Origin: Ailanthus altissimus
Lineage: Eukaryota; Streptophyta; Magnoliopsida; Sapindales; Simaroubaceae
NCBI GenBank assembly: GCA_946807835.1
Contig: OX327703.1
Coordinates: 2,673,501-2,737,500, forward strand
Direction of reading: 5' to 3'
DNA length: 64,000 bases
The position numbers and the translations under genes are program-made. The notes under the pieces are model-generated. The model worked only from the letters and a program-made list of their open reading frames with translations. It ran no database searches and was not told the origin of the DNA. The stretch's first letter is position 1. Each line of letters begins with the position of its first letter. Below are positions 1-8,347 of the stretch, one piece after another.

Positions 1-255
1 GTTGAGCTATAAATATGGAATCAAAGTATAGAGTAGATTTATAAAGCATAATTGTGATTCTCAAAGCCTTGCTTAAATTATCATAAGACATTTTCCTCAA
101 TTCATAGACAATTCTATCTCATCCGTTTAAATTAATTAACCCTTTGCTACTGCTTTAATATTTTACTTCACTAACCTATTTTGCCAAGAGCTTCCTCGTG
201 GGATCGACACCTCAATCTATATTGCCATAGCCGCGTTATATTTTGAGCGTAAAAA
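1..255 (+). repeat. 3' portion of the 5' LTR
   Basis: Bases 1-255 align without gaps to 10828-11082, the end of the 3' LTR. I count nine mismatches by eye (about 3.5 percent). The terminal CA seen in the 3' copy (11081-11082) reads AA here. The rest of this LTR, including its promoter, lies left of the window. Confidence 0.93.
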
Positions 256-260
256 AAATT

Positions 261-278
261 TGGCGCCGTTGCCGGGGA
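261..278 (+). other. Primer-binding site complementary to tRNA-Asp
   Basis: TGGCGCCGTTGCCGGGGA is complementary to the 3' end of plant tRNA-Asp and lies five bases after the LTR end, where minus-strand synthesis would begin. A tRNA-Asp primer is typical of Athila elements. Confidence 0.9.
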
Positions 279-394
279 AGCACACTAAGCGAAAGTTGGT
301 TGCGATTATAAATACTAAAGTGGTAACTTTGTATATTTTCTTTTCTTTGCAAAATCTTAGTTTTATTTCCTTTGTTGTAATTTATTTATTATTC

Positions 395-944
395 ATGGTT
401 GGTTCTACCACCTAATTTATTTTGTTTTCTTTAGTTAATTTGTTATATTTTATATTATCTTAATGGCTGGTTTTACCGCCTAATTAGTTTATTTTCTTTT
501 ATCTATTTATCGCACTTTATTTTCTTTAGTTTATTTATTGCACTTTTTTTTTTTAATGGCTGATTTTACCGCCTAACTTTGTTCACTTTCTTTTATTTAT
601 TTATTGTACTTTATTTCTTTAGTTAATTTGTTGTATTTTCTTTTTATTTTGTGGCTGGTTCTACCGCCTAACTTAGTTTCTTTATTTCTTATTGTACTCT
701 ATTTATTTATTGCACTTTTTTTTATTGTACTTTATTTTCATTTTCTTTTACGTATTTATTGCAATTTATTTTCTTTAGTTAATATGTTGTATTTTCTTTT
801 TATGGCCGGTTCTACCGCCTAACCTTTTATTTAATTACTTATTGTATTTTCTTTTTATTATTTATTTATTGTACTTTTTTTCGTATTTTATAGTCTTTTG
901 TTTAGTTATTATATTTATATTTCATGGTTGGTCTTACCACCTAA
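395..944 (+). repeat. Six-copy leader repeat: hexapeptide mini-ORF and hairpin
   Basis: The T-rich leader between the primer site and gag contains six 21-base units starting at 395, 463, 556, 651, 802 and 924. Five begin with ATG (the fourth has GTG) and all end in TAA, giving M-(A/V)-(G/D)-(S/F/L)-T-(A/T)-stop. Each unit can also fold: GGC or GGT at the left pairs with GCC or ACC at the right, one base bulges, then GGT pairs with ACC around a three-base loop. The outer stem covaries: units 1 and 6 have GGT with ACC, the others GGC with GCC. Unit 3 has one mismatch in the inner stem. Spacing is 68-151 bases in pyrimidine-rich sequence. Function is unknown; control of ribosome scanning or shunting, or RNA packaging, are possibilities. 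Simple duplication could also explain the pattern. Confidence 0.8.
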
Positions 945-1023
945 CTTATTTCTATTTCTTGTTGTGTTTATTCCACTTCTTAATTTTCCTTAAGCATTTC
1001 TTTCCTAAAAAAAATTAGGATGT

Positions 1024-2214
1024 ATGCATCGACCTAGAGACAAACGAGGAAGATTTGTGAGAGAACTAGAACTAAAACCACTCCCACAATTTGTAAGTGA
1101 AGAGAATTCATCTTCTAGTTCATCTTGTAATTCTAACACAATGAGCCAACACGAAGAAAACCCCGTTAGAACTCTAAAAGATTACTTGCATCCTACTCGC
1201 ACAGCCACACCATCATGCATTATATTTCCACCTAACATACCACATTCGGATTTTAAACCTGGAATGATACAACTTCTTCCCACTTTTCATGGTCTAGATA
1301 GTGAAAATTCTTATGTACATGTTAGGGAATTTGAAGAGGTAATTGCCACCTTCCATAACCAACCTGAAGCCATAGACACTGTTAGGCTTAAATTTTTCCC
1401 TTTTTCTTTGAAAGACAAAGCAAAGAGATGGCTATACTCTTTGAGGCCGAGGTCTATAGGAACTTGGGCAGAAATGACCCAAGCATTTTTCAATAAATAC
1501 TTCCCACAACACAAAACTAATGGCCTGAAAAGACAAATTTCTTCATTCTCCCAAAAAGACAATGAAACCTTATATCAAGCATGGGAAAGGTTTAAAGAGT
1601 TGCTAAATCTGTGCCCTCACCATGGGTATGAAAATTGGCGCTTGGTTAGTTATTTCTATGAGGGACTCACAATTAGAGAGCGCCAATTTGTTGAGATGAT
1701 GTGTAATGGGGAGTTCCTTCACAAAGATCCTGAGGAAGCCATAGAATTCCTTAATGACTTAGCCGAAAAAGCCCATACATGGACTGGACCTAGCATTACT
1801 GAAAGCACAAATAGGTCACGACCCAATGAAGTTTTCCATCTTAGGGAAGAGGATAACCTCAAAGCCCAATTAGATGTCTTAACTAGGGAGTTAGAGGCCT
1901 TGAAAACCAAAGATAGAAGGGTCACCCACACGGTTGCTAGAGTTAAGTCACACGATGTCTGTTTTGTCTGTGGAAGAGCGGAACACTTAGCTCAGGATTG
2001 CCCTACGTATAGTGAGATGAGAGGGATATATGAGGAACAATGTAATACCTTAGGGATGTACAAGAAGCCTTATTCACCCTACTCTGAAACATATAATCCT
2101 AGCTGGAGAAACCACCCAAATTTCAGTTGGAAATCTGACCAACAAGCCAACAACCAATGGAAACAAGAACAACAAGCACCCAAGTCTTATGTTGCACCTC
2201 AATATAATACATGA
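1024..2214 (+). CDS. gag: Gag capsid/nucleocapsid protein
   Basis: A 396-residue ORF. The retrotransposon gag core is at about residues 100-260 (FFPFSLKDKAKRWLYSL, then TWAEMTQAFFNKYFP). A coiled stretch follows, then a CCHC zinc knuckle C-x2-C-x4-H-x4-C at C313, C316, H321 and C326. Gag forms the virus-like particle and the knuckle binds element RNA. The start is the ATG at 1024; a second ATG at 1020, in another frame, opens a five-codon ORF overlapping it. In Athila relatives gag and pol normally share one long frame. Here a TGA at 2212-2214 ends gag although the same frame still reads as coding beyond it, so this copy is damaged or would need readthrough. Confidence 0.92.
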   Translation: MHRPRDKRGRFVRELELKPLPQFVSEENSSSSSSCNSNTMSQHEENPVRTLKDYLHPTRTATPSCIIFPPNIPHSDFKPGMIQLLPTFHGLDSENSYVHVREFEEVIATFHNQPEAIDTVRLKFFPFSLKDKAKRWLYSLRPRSIGTWAEMTQAFFNKYFPQHKTNGLKRQISSFSQKDNETLYQAWERFKELLNLCPHHGYENWRLVSYFYEGLTIRERQFVEMMCNGEFLHKDPEEAIEFLNDLAEKAHTWTGPSITESTNRSRPNEVFHLREEDNLKAQLDVLTRELEALKTKDRRVTHTVARVKSHDVCFVCGRAEHLAQDCPTYSEMRGIYEEQCNTLGMYKKPYSPYSETYNPSWRNHPNFSWKSDQQANNQWKQEQQAPKSYVAPQYNT

Positions 2215-2919
2215 CCAACTAGAAATTCTTTAGAGGATACATTACAAGCATTTATGGAGGCACAAAGTAAGAATAATCAAAAATTTGAAACAATTCTTGC
2301 ACAGGTGGTGGACGAAAACAAAGAAATCAAGAGTCAAATCACAAAGTTGACCAGTGCCTTAACTGTATAAGAGCGAGGTAAGTTTCCATCTCAACCTCAA
2401 TCCAATCCGAAAGGACAATTCATGGCACAAGCTTCTACTTCTGATGTTCAAAATCTCAAAGAAGTCAATGCCATTACTACTCGAAGTGGTAAGATTGTAA
2501 GTGAGCCTACTCCTGAAATTAACACATCTACGAGTAGTAAAGACGCCCCCCTTGAAAAAGAAACCACAATGGAAAAAGAGCCCGAAAGTAAGTTTTCAAT
2601 CCCAGTGCCTTTTCCTCAAACTCTTCGACCGATTGGGAAAAATTCAAAAATTCAAGGTGAGATTTTAGAACATTTGTAACAAGTTAAAATTAATCTTCCC
2701 TTGTTACATTTGATTAAGCAAGTTCCAACTTATGCCAAAGTCATCAAAGATTTATGCACTATCAAAAGAAAACACCATGTGAAGAAAACTGCATTTTTGG
2801 CAGAACAGGTAAATGCAGCGATTGAACAAAAGACACCACCCAAGTATAAAGACCAGGATGTCCCACAATCTCCTGCCAAATTGGGACACATGAGTTTGGT
2901 CAAGCTTTATTGGACTTAG
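2215..2919 (+). pseudogene. Broken gag-pol linker and start of protease
   Basis: The gag frame continues after the TGA at 2212 and is interrupted by TAA at 2368-2370, TAA at 2677-2679 and TAG at 2917-2919. Between the stops the frame is protein-like: a glutamine/lysine-rich coil (2215-2367), then NAITTRSGKIV and acidic/proline-rich linker (2422-2676), then VPTYAKVIKDLCTIKRKHHV (2700s), which in relatives leads into the protease. Just before the protease active site the reading frame moves from the gag frame to the pol frame (about 2890-2910), and the segment between them looks shortened. Three stops plus a shift make a functional Gag-Pol from this copy unlikely. Confidence 0.8.
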
Positions 2920-5900
2920 GAGCAAGTGTAAATTTAATGCCTTATTCTATTTACTTGCAGTTGGGACTTGGTGAGATTAAACCAACATCTGTAGTCCTAC
3001 AATTAGCTGACCGATCAATCAAGAAACCACGGGGAATAGTAAAAGATATTTTGTTGCAAATTGATAAATTTCACTACCCTGTTGATTTTCTTGTTTTAGA
3101 TACTCATTCTGTTGTTAACATGGAGTCAAAAATCCCTCTTATTTTGGGGAGACCTTTTCTAGCCACTGCTAACGCTCTTATTAATTGCAGAAATGGTCTA
3201 ATGAAATTATATTTTGGGAATATGACTCTTGAGGTGAACATTTTCAACATTGGCAAACAACCACGAGAAGAAGACGAGTGCTATCATTCATATATGATAG
3301 ACACACTTGTAGCGGAGGAAGCTTATAAAAATCATGGCTATGATTCTTTGAAAAACCTTCTCAATTTTGATTTTGAAGAATTGTATTATCCTGATGTAAC
3401 AACTAACGTGTTTAGTATTTTTGACTCACAGGATAAACGGACTCGATTTTGGCAGCCACACTTTGAAGAATTGCCACGAGAGAGGGAGAGACCGAAACCA
3501 TCAAACCTCAAGACACCACAAGTTGAGCTTTCTCCACTGCCCAAAGGTTTGAAACACGCATTCTTGGGACCAGGTGATACCTTTCCTATCATCATTTCTT
3601 CTGAACTTAGTACTAAACAAGAGAAAAAATTGATAAAATTGTTAAAAGAACATAAGTCTGCACTAGGTTGGACCATAGCTGATATTAAAGGTATTTCTCC
3701 ATTGATATGCTCCCATAGAATTCATTTAGAGGAAGGTTCCCAACCTCGTAGAGACCCACAAAGAAGACTTAACCCAACAATGAAAGAAGTAGTGAAAAAA
3801 GAGGTCTTGAAACTATTAGATGCGGGTATAATCTACCCAATTTCTGATAGTCAATGGGTAAGTCCAACTCAAGTAGTTTCTAAGAAATCTGGGGTTACTG
3901 TTGTTGAAAATGAGAATGGGATACCTGTTCCAACTAGGGTAGTAAGTGGTTGGAGAATGTGTATTGATTATAGAAAGTTAAACACAGCCACTAGGAAAGA
4001 CTATTTTCCATTGCCTTTTATCGACCAAATTTTAGAACGTGTAGCTGGACATCCTTTTTATTGCTTTCTTGATGGGTATTCAGGGTATTACCAGATTGAG
4101 ATAGCTATAGAAGATCAAGAAAAAACTACTTTTACATGCCCTTTTGGTACTTATGCTTTTCGTAGAATGCCATTTGGATTATGTAATGCACCAGCTAATT
4201 TCCAGCGTTGCATGTTGAGTATTTTCTCTGATATGGTTGAAAAATGCATGGAAGTCTTTATGGATGATTTGACTATTTTTGGTAATTCTTTTGATTTATG
4301 CCTACTTAACTTGAAATCTGTTTTGAGTAGGTGTGAAGAAAAAGGACTTGTGCTAAATTGGGAGAAATGTCATTTCATGGTATCTTCAAGAATCGTTTTA
4401 GGGCACATTGTATCTGAAAGAGGGATAGAGGTTGACAAGGCAAAAATTGAATTAATCTCTAAATTACCTACACCTAAAACGGTAAAAGATGTCCGATCCT
4501 TTCTTGGTCACGCTGGCTTTTACAAAAGGTTTATACAAAAATTTTCTGCCATATCTAGACCATTGTGTAACCTTTTGCTAAAAGATGCAGAATTTACATG
4601 GACACAAGAGTGTGAGGAGGCATTCCGAACACTCATTGCCAAACTCACCACCGCTCCTATCATGCAATCACTGGATTCGAACCTCCTATTTGAAATTATG
4701 TGTGATGCAAGTAATTATACTGTAGGAGCAGTTCTTGGGCAACGGAGGAAGGGAAAACCCTTTGTTGTTTATTATGCTAGTAGGACTTTGAATGATGCTC
4801 AAATGAATTACACTACTACTGAAAAAGAACTATTAGCTGTTGTTTTTACCTTAGATAAATTTCGCTCTTATTTGATTGGTTCACCTATTGTTATTTTTAC
4901 TGACCACGCAGCCCTTAAGTACCTTCTTTCTAAGAAGGATGCTAAAGCCCGTTTAATTAGGTGGATTCTTCTTTTACAGGAATTTGATATAACCATCAAA
5001 GATAAGAAAGGCGTTGAAAATGTTGTTGCTGATCATCTATCCTGCCTTGAGTTCACTGACTCCACTGATTTGCCACTCATTCGAGACGATTTTCCAGATG
5101 AACATCTTTTTGCTGTAAGCCAAATACCTTGGTATGCACATATCGTAAATTATTTGGTTTGTGGTGAACTTCCATCTGACTGGAGTGCACAAGATAAGCG
5201 TAAGTTCTTGGTTGAGGTACGTAACTTTTATTGGGATGATCCATATCTTTTTAAATACTGTCCTGACCAAATCATGAGACGTTGCATTCCTGAAAGTGAA
5301 GTTTCTAGTGTCTTAAATTTTTGCCATTGTGCTGCTTGCGGTGGCCATTTTTCTATGAAGAAGACAGTTGTGAAAATTTTACAGTGTGGTCTTTATTGGC
5401 CCACTTTGTTCAAAGACACTAATAATTTTTGTCGTTCCTGTGAAAGATGTCAAAATTTAGGTGCTTTATCTCGAAGAAATATGATGCCTCTTAACCCTAT
5501 TCTTGTTATCGAGATATTTGATTGTTGGGGTATTGCTTTTATGGGTCCTTTTCCTTCATCTTTTGGCTATCTTTACATCCTTTTAGCTGTTGACTATGTA
5601 TCAAAATGGGTGGAGGCTGTAGCTTGTCGTACTAATGATAATACAACTGTGGTAAAATTCTTAAAAGAAAATGTGTTATCTAGGTACGGTACGCCACGTG
5701 TCATCATTAGTGACCAAGGAACACATTTTTGTAATCGTTCTTTTGAAGCTTTGATGCGCAGGTATGGTGTTCTTCACAAAGTTTCCACTACATACCATCC
5801 ACAGACAAATGGACAAGCCGAGCTAGCAAATAGAGAGGTTAAACAGATTTTAGAAAAGACGGTTAGCCCGAATCGCAAAGATTGGTCTCTACGCCTTTCT

Positions 5901-6548
5901 GATGCATTATGGGCATATCGTACTGCATACAAAACCATCTTAGAAATGTCCCCATACCGGCTTGTTTATGGGAAAGCTTGTCATTTACCTGTTGAGCTAG
6001 AACATAAAGCTTATTGGGCTGTCAAAGCCCTTAACTTTGATTTGAATGCTGCAGGTCTCCAGAGAAAGTTACAATTATCAGAAATAGAAGAGCTACGAAA
6101 TGACGCATATGACAACTCCAGAATTTACAAAGCTAAAATGAAAGTAGCTCATGATAAACAGATCTCAAGGAAACACTTTGAGCTAAATCAACGGGTCTAT
6201 CTTTATGATTCTCGATTGTATTTACACCCTGGAAAGTTGAGATCTCGATGGACTGGTCCATTTATGGTAAGACATGTTTTTCCTAATGGTGCTGTTGAAA
6301 TAGAAGACCCCACTGATGGACGAACTTTCAAAGTGAATGGACAGCGGCTAAAAAGCTACGTGGAAAAGGTAAACGACTCTATGTATCTAGGCGAGATCCC
6401 TCTTGTGGTGATTGATCAGGTTCAATCTATCTGTACCATATTTTATATTTTGTCTATATTTTATCTTTTGACTTTCTATTTTTGCTTTTATTTTCTTGCA
6501 CATTTTATTTTACTTTATTTTCTTCTTTTTATTTTTTCTTCAGTGTGA
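2910..6548 (+). CDS. pol: Pol: protease, reverse transcriptase, RNase H, integrase (integrase active site changed)
   Basis: One open frame of about 1212 codons, numbered from 2910; it has no ATG there because it continues from a broken upstream frame. The protease active site DLGAS is at residues 2-6. Reverse transcriptase spans about 290-500 with FMDD at 450-453. RNase H has D599, E640 and D665. The integrase zinc-binding region has H806, H813, C844 and C847. The integrase core should hold D, D35, E. The second Asp (D935) and the Glu (E971) are present and correctly spaced, but the first position is Ala876 (codon GCT, 5535-5537), which should abolish strand transfer. The C-terminal region has the GKLRSRW-GPF motif and no chromodomain. 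The last ~45 residues, encoded by T-rich DNA, are strongly hydrophobic. RT and RNase H look intact, so this protein might act only in trans or not at all. Confidence 0.93.
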   Translation: MDLGASVNLMPYSIYLQLGLGEIKPTSVVLQLADRSIKKPRGIVKDILLQIDKFHYPVDFLVLDTHSVVNMESKIPLILGRPFLATANALINCRNGLMKLYFGNMTLEVNIFNIGKQPREEDECYHSYMIDTLVAEEAYKNHGYDSLKNLLNFDFEELYYPDVTTNVFSIFDSQDKRTRFWQPHFEELPRERERPKPSNLKTPQVELSPLPKGLKHAFLGPGDTFPIIISSELSTKQEKKLIKLLKEHKSALGWTIADIKGISPLICSHRIHLEEGSQPRRDPQRRLNPTMKEVVKKEVLKLLDAGIIYPISDSQWVSPTQVVSKKSGVTVVENENGIPVPTRVVSGWRMCIDYRKLNTATRKDYFPLPFIDQILERVAGHPFYCFLDGYSGYYQIEIAIEDQEKTTFTCPFGTYAFRRMPFGLCNAPANFQRCMLSIFSDMVEKCMEVFMDDLTIFGNSFDLCLLNLKSVLSRCEEKGLVLNWEKCHFMVSSRIVLGHIVSERGIEVDKAKIELISKLPTPKTVKDVRSFLGHAGFYKRFIQKFSAISRPLCNLLLKDAEFTWTQECEEAFRTLIAKLTTAPIMQSLDSNLLFEIMCDASNYTVGAVLGQRRKGKPFVVYYASRTLNDAQMNYTTTEKELLAVVFTLDKFRSYLIGSPIVIFTDHAALKYLLSKKDAKARLIRWILLLQEFDITIKDKKGVENVVADHLSCLEFTDSTDLPLIRDDFPDEHLFAVSQIPWYAHIVNYLVCGELPSDWSAQDKRKFLVEVRNFYWDDPYLFKYCPDQIMRRCIPESEVSSVLNFCHCAACGGHFSMKKTVVKILQCGLYWPTLFKDTNNFCRSCERCQNLGALSRRNMMPLNPILVIEIFDCWGIAFMGPFPSSFGYLYILLAVDYVSKWVEAVACRTNDNTTVVKFLKENVLSRYGTPRVIISDQGTHFCNRSFEALMRRYGVLHKVSTTYHPQTNGQAELANREVKQILEKTVSPNRKDWSLRLSDALWAYRTAYKTILEMSPYRLVYGKACHLPVELEHKAYWAVKALNFDLNAAGLQRKLQLSEIEELRNDAYDNSRIYKAKMKVAHDKQISRKHFELNQRVYLYDSRLYLHPGKLRSRWTGPFMVRHVFPNGAVEIEDPTDGRTFKVNGQRLKSYVEKVNDSMYLGEIPLVVIDQVQSICTIFYILSIFYLLTFYFCFYFLAHFILLYFLLFIFSSV

Positions 6549-6663
6549 TTTTATTTCCTGGTCAAGTGGCGGATACGGTACTCCGTGACTATTAAAGTCG
6601 GTTTCTCAGTTCCCTAAAAATTGTCCCTCAAACTGTGCATTTATCTCTTTTCTTTCTTTCAAA

Positions 6664-7017
6664 ATGGATCACGTTCTTGCCAACCTTAAAAAACGTTTTC
6701 CTTCATTTCCTCAAAATGCTCTACTTAAGATTTACAAAGCACAGTGTAAAAGACTAAGGCTATTGATGTTGGGTAATATCCCTGTGGACCTTCGTTGGTT
6801 AATTAAAGCCAAGGTTCGGTTGTCTGGTGAGTTTGAAAATGATTTTGTTTCTCATATGCCTGGTCTTGGAAGAAGCTCTTATGCCAAAAGGCGACGAGCA
6901 AAAAGGTTACAAGTCTGTCATAAATGTGCTCGATGGAATTGTAATCGGAGTTGTCGTTCTTTAGGATTCGTATCTAGAAATCGAGAAGACAAAATCAGTT
7001 CATTAAGGATGGACTGA
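6664..7017 (+). CDS. Cysteine-rich nucleic-acid-binding-like protein (viral-type) within the retrotransposon
   Basis: A 117-residue ORF starting 116 bases after pol; its ATG has A at -3. The N-terminal half is basic/amphipathic. At residues 69-81 lies GRSSYAKRRRAKR, followed at once by a compact cysteine cluster C85, C88, C93, C97 (C-x2-C-x4-C-x3-C). A Gly-Arg-Ser-x-Tyr-Ala plus arginine patch directly before a zinc-finger-like cluster is the hallmark of the small nucleic-acid-binding proteins of carlaviruses and relatives (Carla_C4 / viral NABP families), several of which suppress RNA silencing or enter the nucleus. The resemblance is by eye. It is not a usual Athila env-like ORF. The arginine patch could serve as a nuclear signal. 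The reading frame seems to continue in another frame after about 6980. Alternative: an unrelated zinc-finger cargo. Function in this element is inference. Confidence 0.6.
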   Translation: MDHVLANLKKRFPSFPQNALLKIYKAQCKRLRLLMLGNIPVDLRWLIKAKVRLSGEFENDFVSHMPGLGRSSYAKRRRAKRLQVCHKCARWNCNRSCRSLGFVSRNREDKISSLRMD

Positions 7018-7211
7018 GTAAGAAGTCTTTGGATGATATCCTATTGACTCTTGAGACGCATCCCTGTGGGCTCGTGCAACGTGAACTTCTCGATTTATGG
7101 AACAAATTCAAAAATGAACATCAACGGTATAGTCTCGAGAATCTGACTCTAAAAGACCCTGTTTGCCAATTTATAAGAAAATTGGATGGGAAGCCTATCC
7201 CCGACCCATAG
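6978..7211 (+). pseudogene. Frame-shifted continuation of the cysteine-rich ORF
   Basis: A second frame is open from 6978 to the TAG at 7209-7211, overlapping the last 40 bases of the preceding ORF. Its product is protein-like (LDDILLTLETHPCGLVQREL, then LWNKFKNEHQRYSLENL) and has no ATG near its start. The simplest reading is that the 6664 ORF was once longer, about 180 residues, and a small indel around 6975-7000 split it. I do not recognise the C-terminal part. It could also be a separate small ORF. Confidence 0.4.
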
Positions 7212-7466
7212 AGGGCGTTTAAGCCATTACTGGATGTAAAATCAGAGGAAGATGTGAGCCACAACCACAACTACTTGTAAATACATGTGTTTTAATTTCA
7301 AACTTTATTTTATGAATAGTAGGGCTACTCATGTAGATGTCTTAAATTCAAATCTTTTTGTTCAATAATGCATGTGGGTCATTATGTTTAAATTTTTGTG
7401 TTTTATTTTTAACTCTCTTTTGACAAACTGTCGGGTTACCATAATCATTGTTATCATTTGGCACTC

Positions 7467-7474
7467 TATAAATA
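7467..7474 (+). promoter_or_regulatory. Possible internal TATA box for the LOG-like ORF
   Basis: TATAAATA lies 60 bases before the LOG-like ATG at 7527, in CTCTATAAATACAGCACC. This is suitable for a start site near 7500 and a short leader. An own promoter would let the captured gene be expressed without readthrough from the LTR. It is motif-based only and AT-rich sequence makes chance matches common. Confidence 0.35.
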
Positions 7475-7526
7475 CAGCACCTCAGTTTCTTCATTTTTAT
7501 ATATTGAGATAAAGGTAAGAGTAGAT

Positions 7527-8174
7527 ATGGAGGAAACCTAAGTTCGACAATTTCGAAATATATGTGTATTTTGTGGATCTAGTCCTGAGGAGAGTAAAGT
7601 GTTCGTAGAAGCAGCAAACAATCTAGGAAAAACATTAGCTGCAAGAAAAATTCATTTGATTTATGGAGGAGGTAGCCTTGGGCTAATGGGGTGTGTGTCA
7701 ACAGCTGCACATTTAGGAGGAAGTCAAGTTTTAGGTATTATTCCTACAGCTTTGGCCGTGGGAAACCTGACCGAAAAAATAATAGGGGAAGAATTACGAG
7801 TCTCATCCATGCATGAACGTATAGCCAGAATGCTTTGCAATGCAGACGCTTTTATTGCTTTACCAGGTGGTTTTGGTACCTTGGAAGAAATTTTTCAAAT
7901 TGTCTCTTGGGCCCAACTGAATATCCACCGAAAACCCATAGGTTTGTTGAATGTTAATAACTATTTTGATTGCTTACTTTGTTTTCTTGATCAAGCTGTG
8001 GAACAGAATTTTATTTCACATTCAGCGCGACAGATCCTGATTTCTGCTACTGAGGCGGATGAATTGATTAACAAATTACAGGCAGTTACCTACGAACCTG
8101 ACCCAGCAATAACTCGAATCGATTGGTCAGTGGGCCTTAACAAGCGAAAATTGGATCTGACACTCCGTTTGTAA
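7527..8174 (+). CDS. LOG: Captured LOG-like cytokinin riboside 5'-monophosphate phosphoribohydrolase, intronless, stop at codon 5
   Basis: LONELY GUY enzymes release active cytokinin base from its riboside monophosphate in the cytosol and nucleus. From ATG 7527 the reading is M-E-E-T, TAA (7539-7541), then an unbroken 210-codon frame to 8174. It shows the family signatures in order: ICVFCGSS near the N-terminus, IYGGGSLGLMG, VLGIIP, MHER (Arg kept; the following Lys of most plant LOGs is Ile here), PGGFGTLEE (nucleotide-binding/catalytic loop) and KPIGLLNV. Length is normal for the family. Plant LOG genes usually have several introns; this copy has none, as expected for capture of a spliced transcript. 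It lies between pol and the polypurine tract, so it would travel with the element. The C-terminus LDLTLRL matches the LxLxL EAR-type pattern. The early stop could inactivate it, be a private mutation, or be bypassed by a downstream start. The domain call is firm; activity is unknown. Confidence 0.9.
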
Positions 8175-8337
8175 ATTTTTCTTTTTATTTATTTATTTAT
8201 CAGTACCATCATTGTAGTTTATATTTGCTTAAGTGTCTCTCAGGTTTGTTTCTTTCAAATAACTGGCGTTTCAGGTAATGTCTCCTATACTTTATCTCTT
8301 TCTATTTAAACATTGAGGACAATGTTTCATCTGGTTT
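8175..8337 (+). other. Non-coding tail between LOG-like ORF and polypurine tract
   Basis: T-rich sequence with no ORF. It ends with CATTGAGGACAATGTTTC just before the G-rich tract, an arrangement common near the 3' LTR of Athila relatives. Confidence 0.5.
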
Positions 8338-8347
8338 GGGGGGAGGA
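8338..8347 (+). other. Polypurine tract (plus-strand primer)
   Basis: GGGGGGAGGA follows GGTTT. It is the strongest purine run before the 3' LTR. An A-run at 8371-8384 directly before TGTGG is a second candidate, so the exact LTR start is uncertain by about 40 bases. Confidence 0.6.

Noticed and set aside
604..822. 72-codon hydrophobic frame in the Athila leader
   Set aside because: It is a translation of T-rich repeat sequence that runs through leader repeat units 4 and 5. The repeat structure explains it better than a protein.
395..944. CRISPR-like array of regularly spaced repeats in the leader
   Set aside because: Repeats are degenerate, unevenly spaced, in a eukaryotic retrotransposon leader, with no cas genes.
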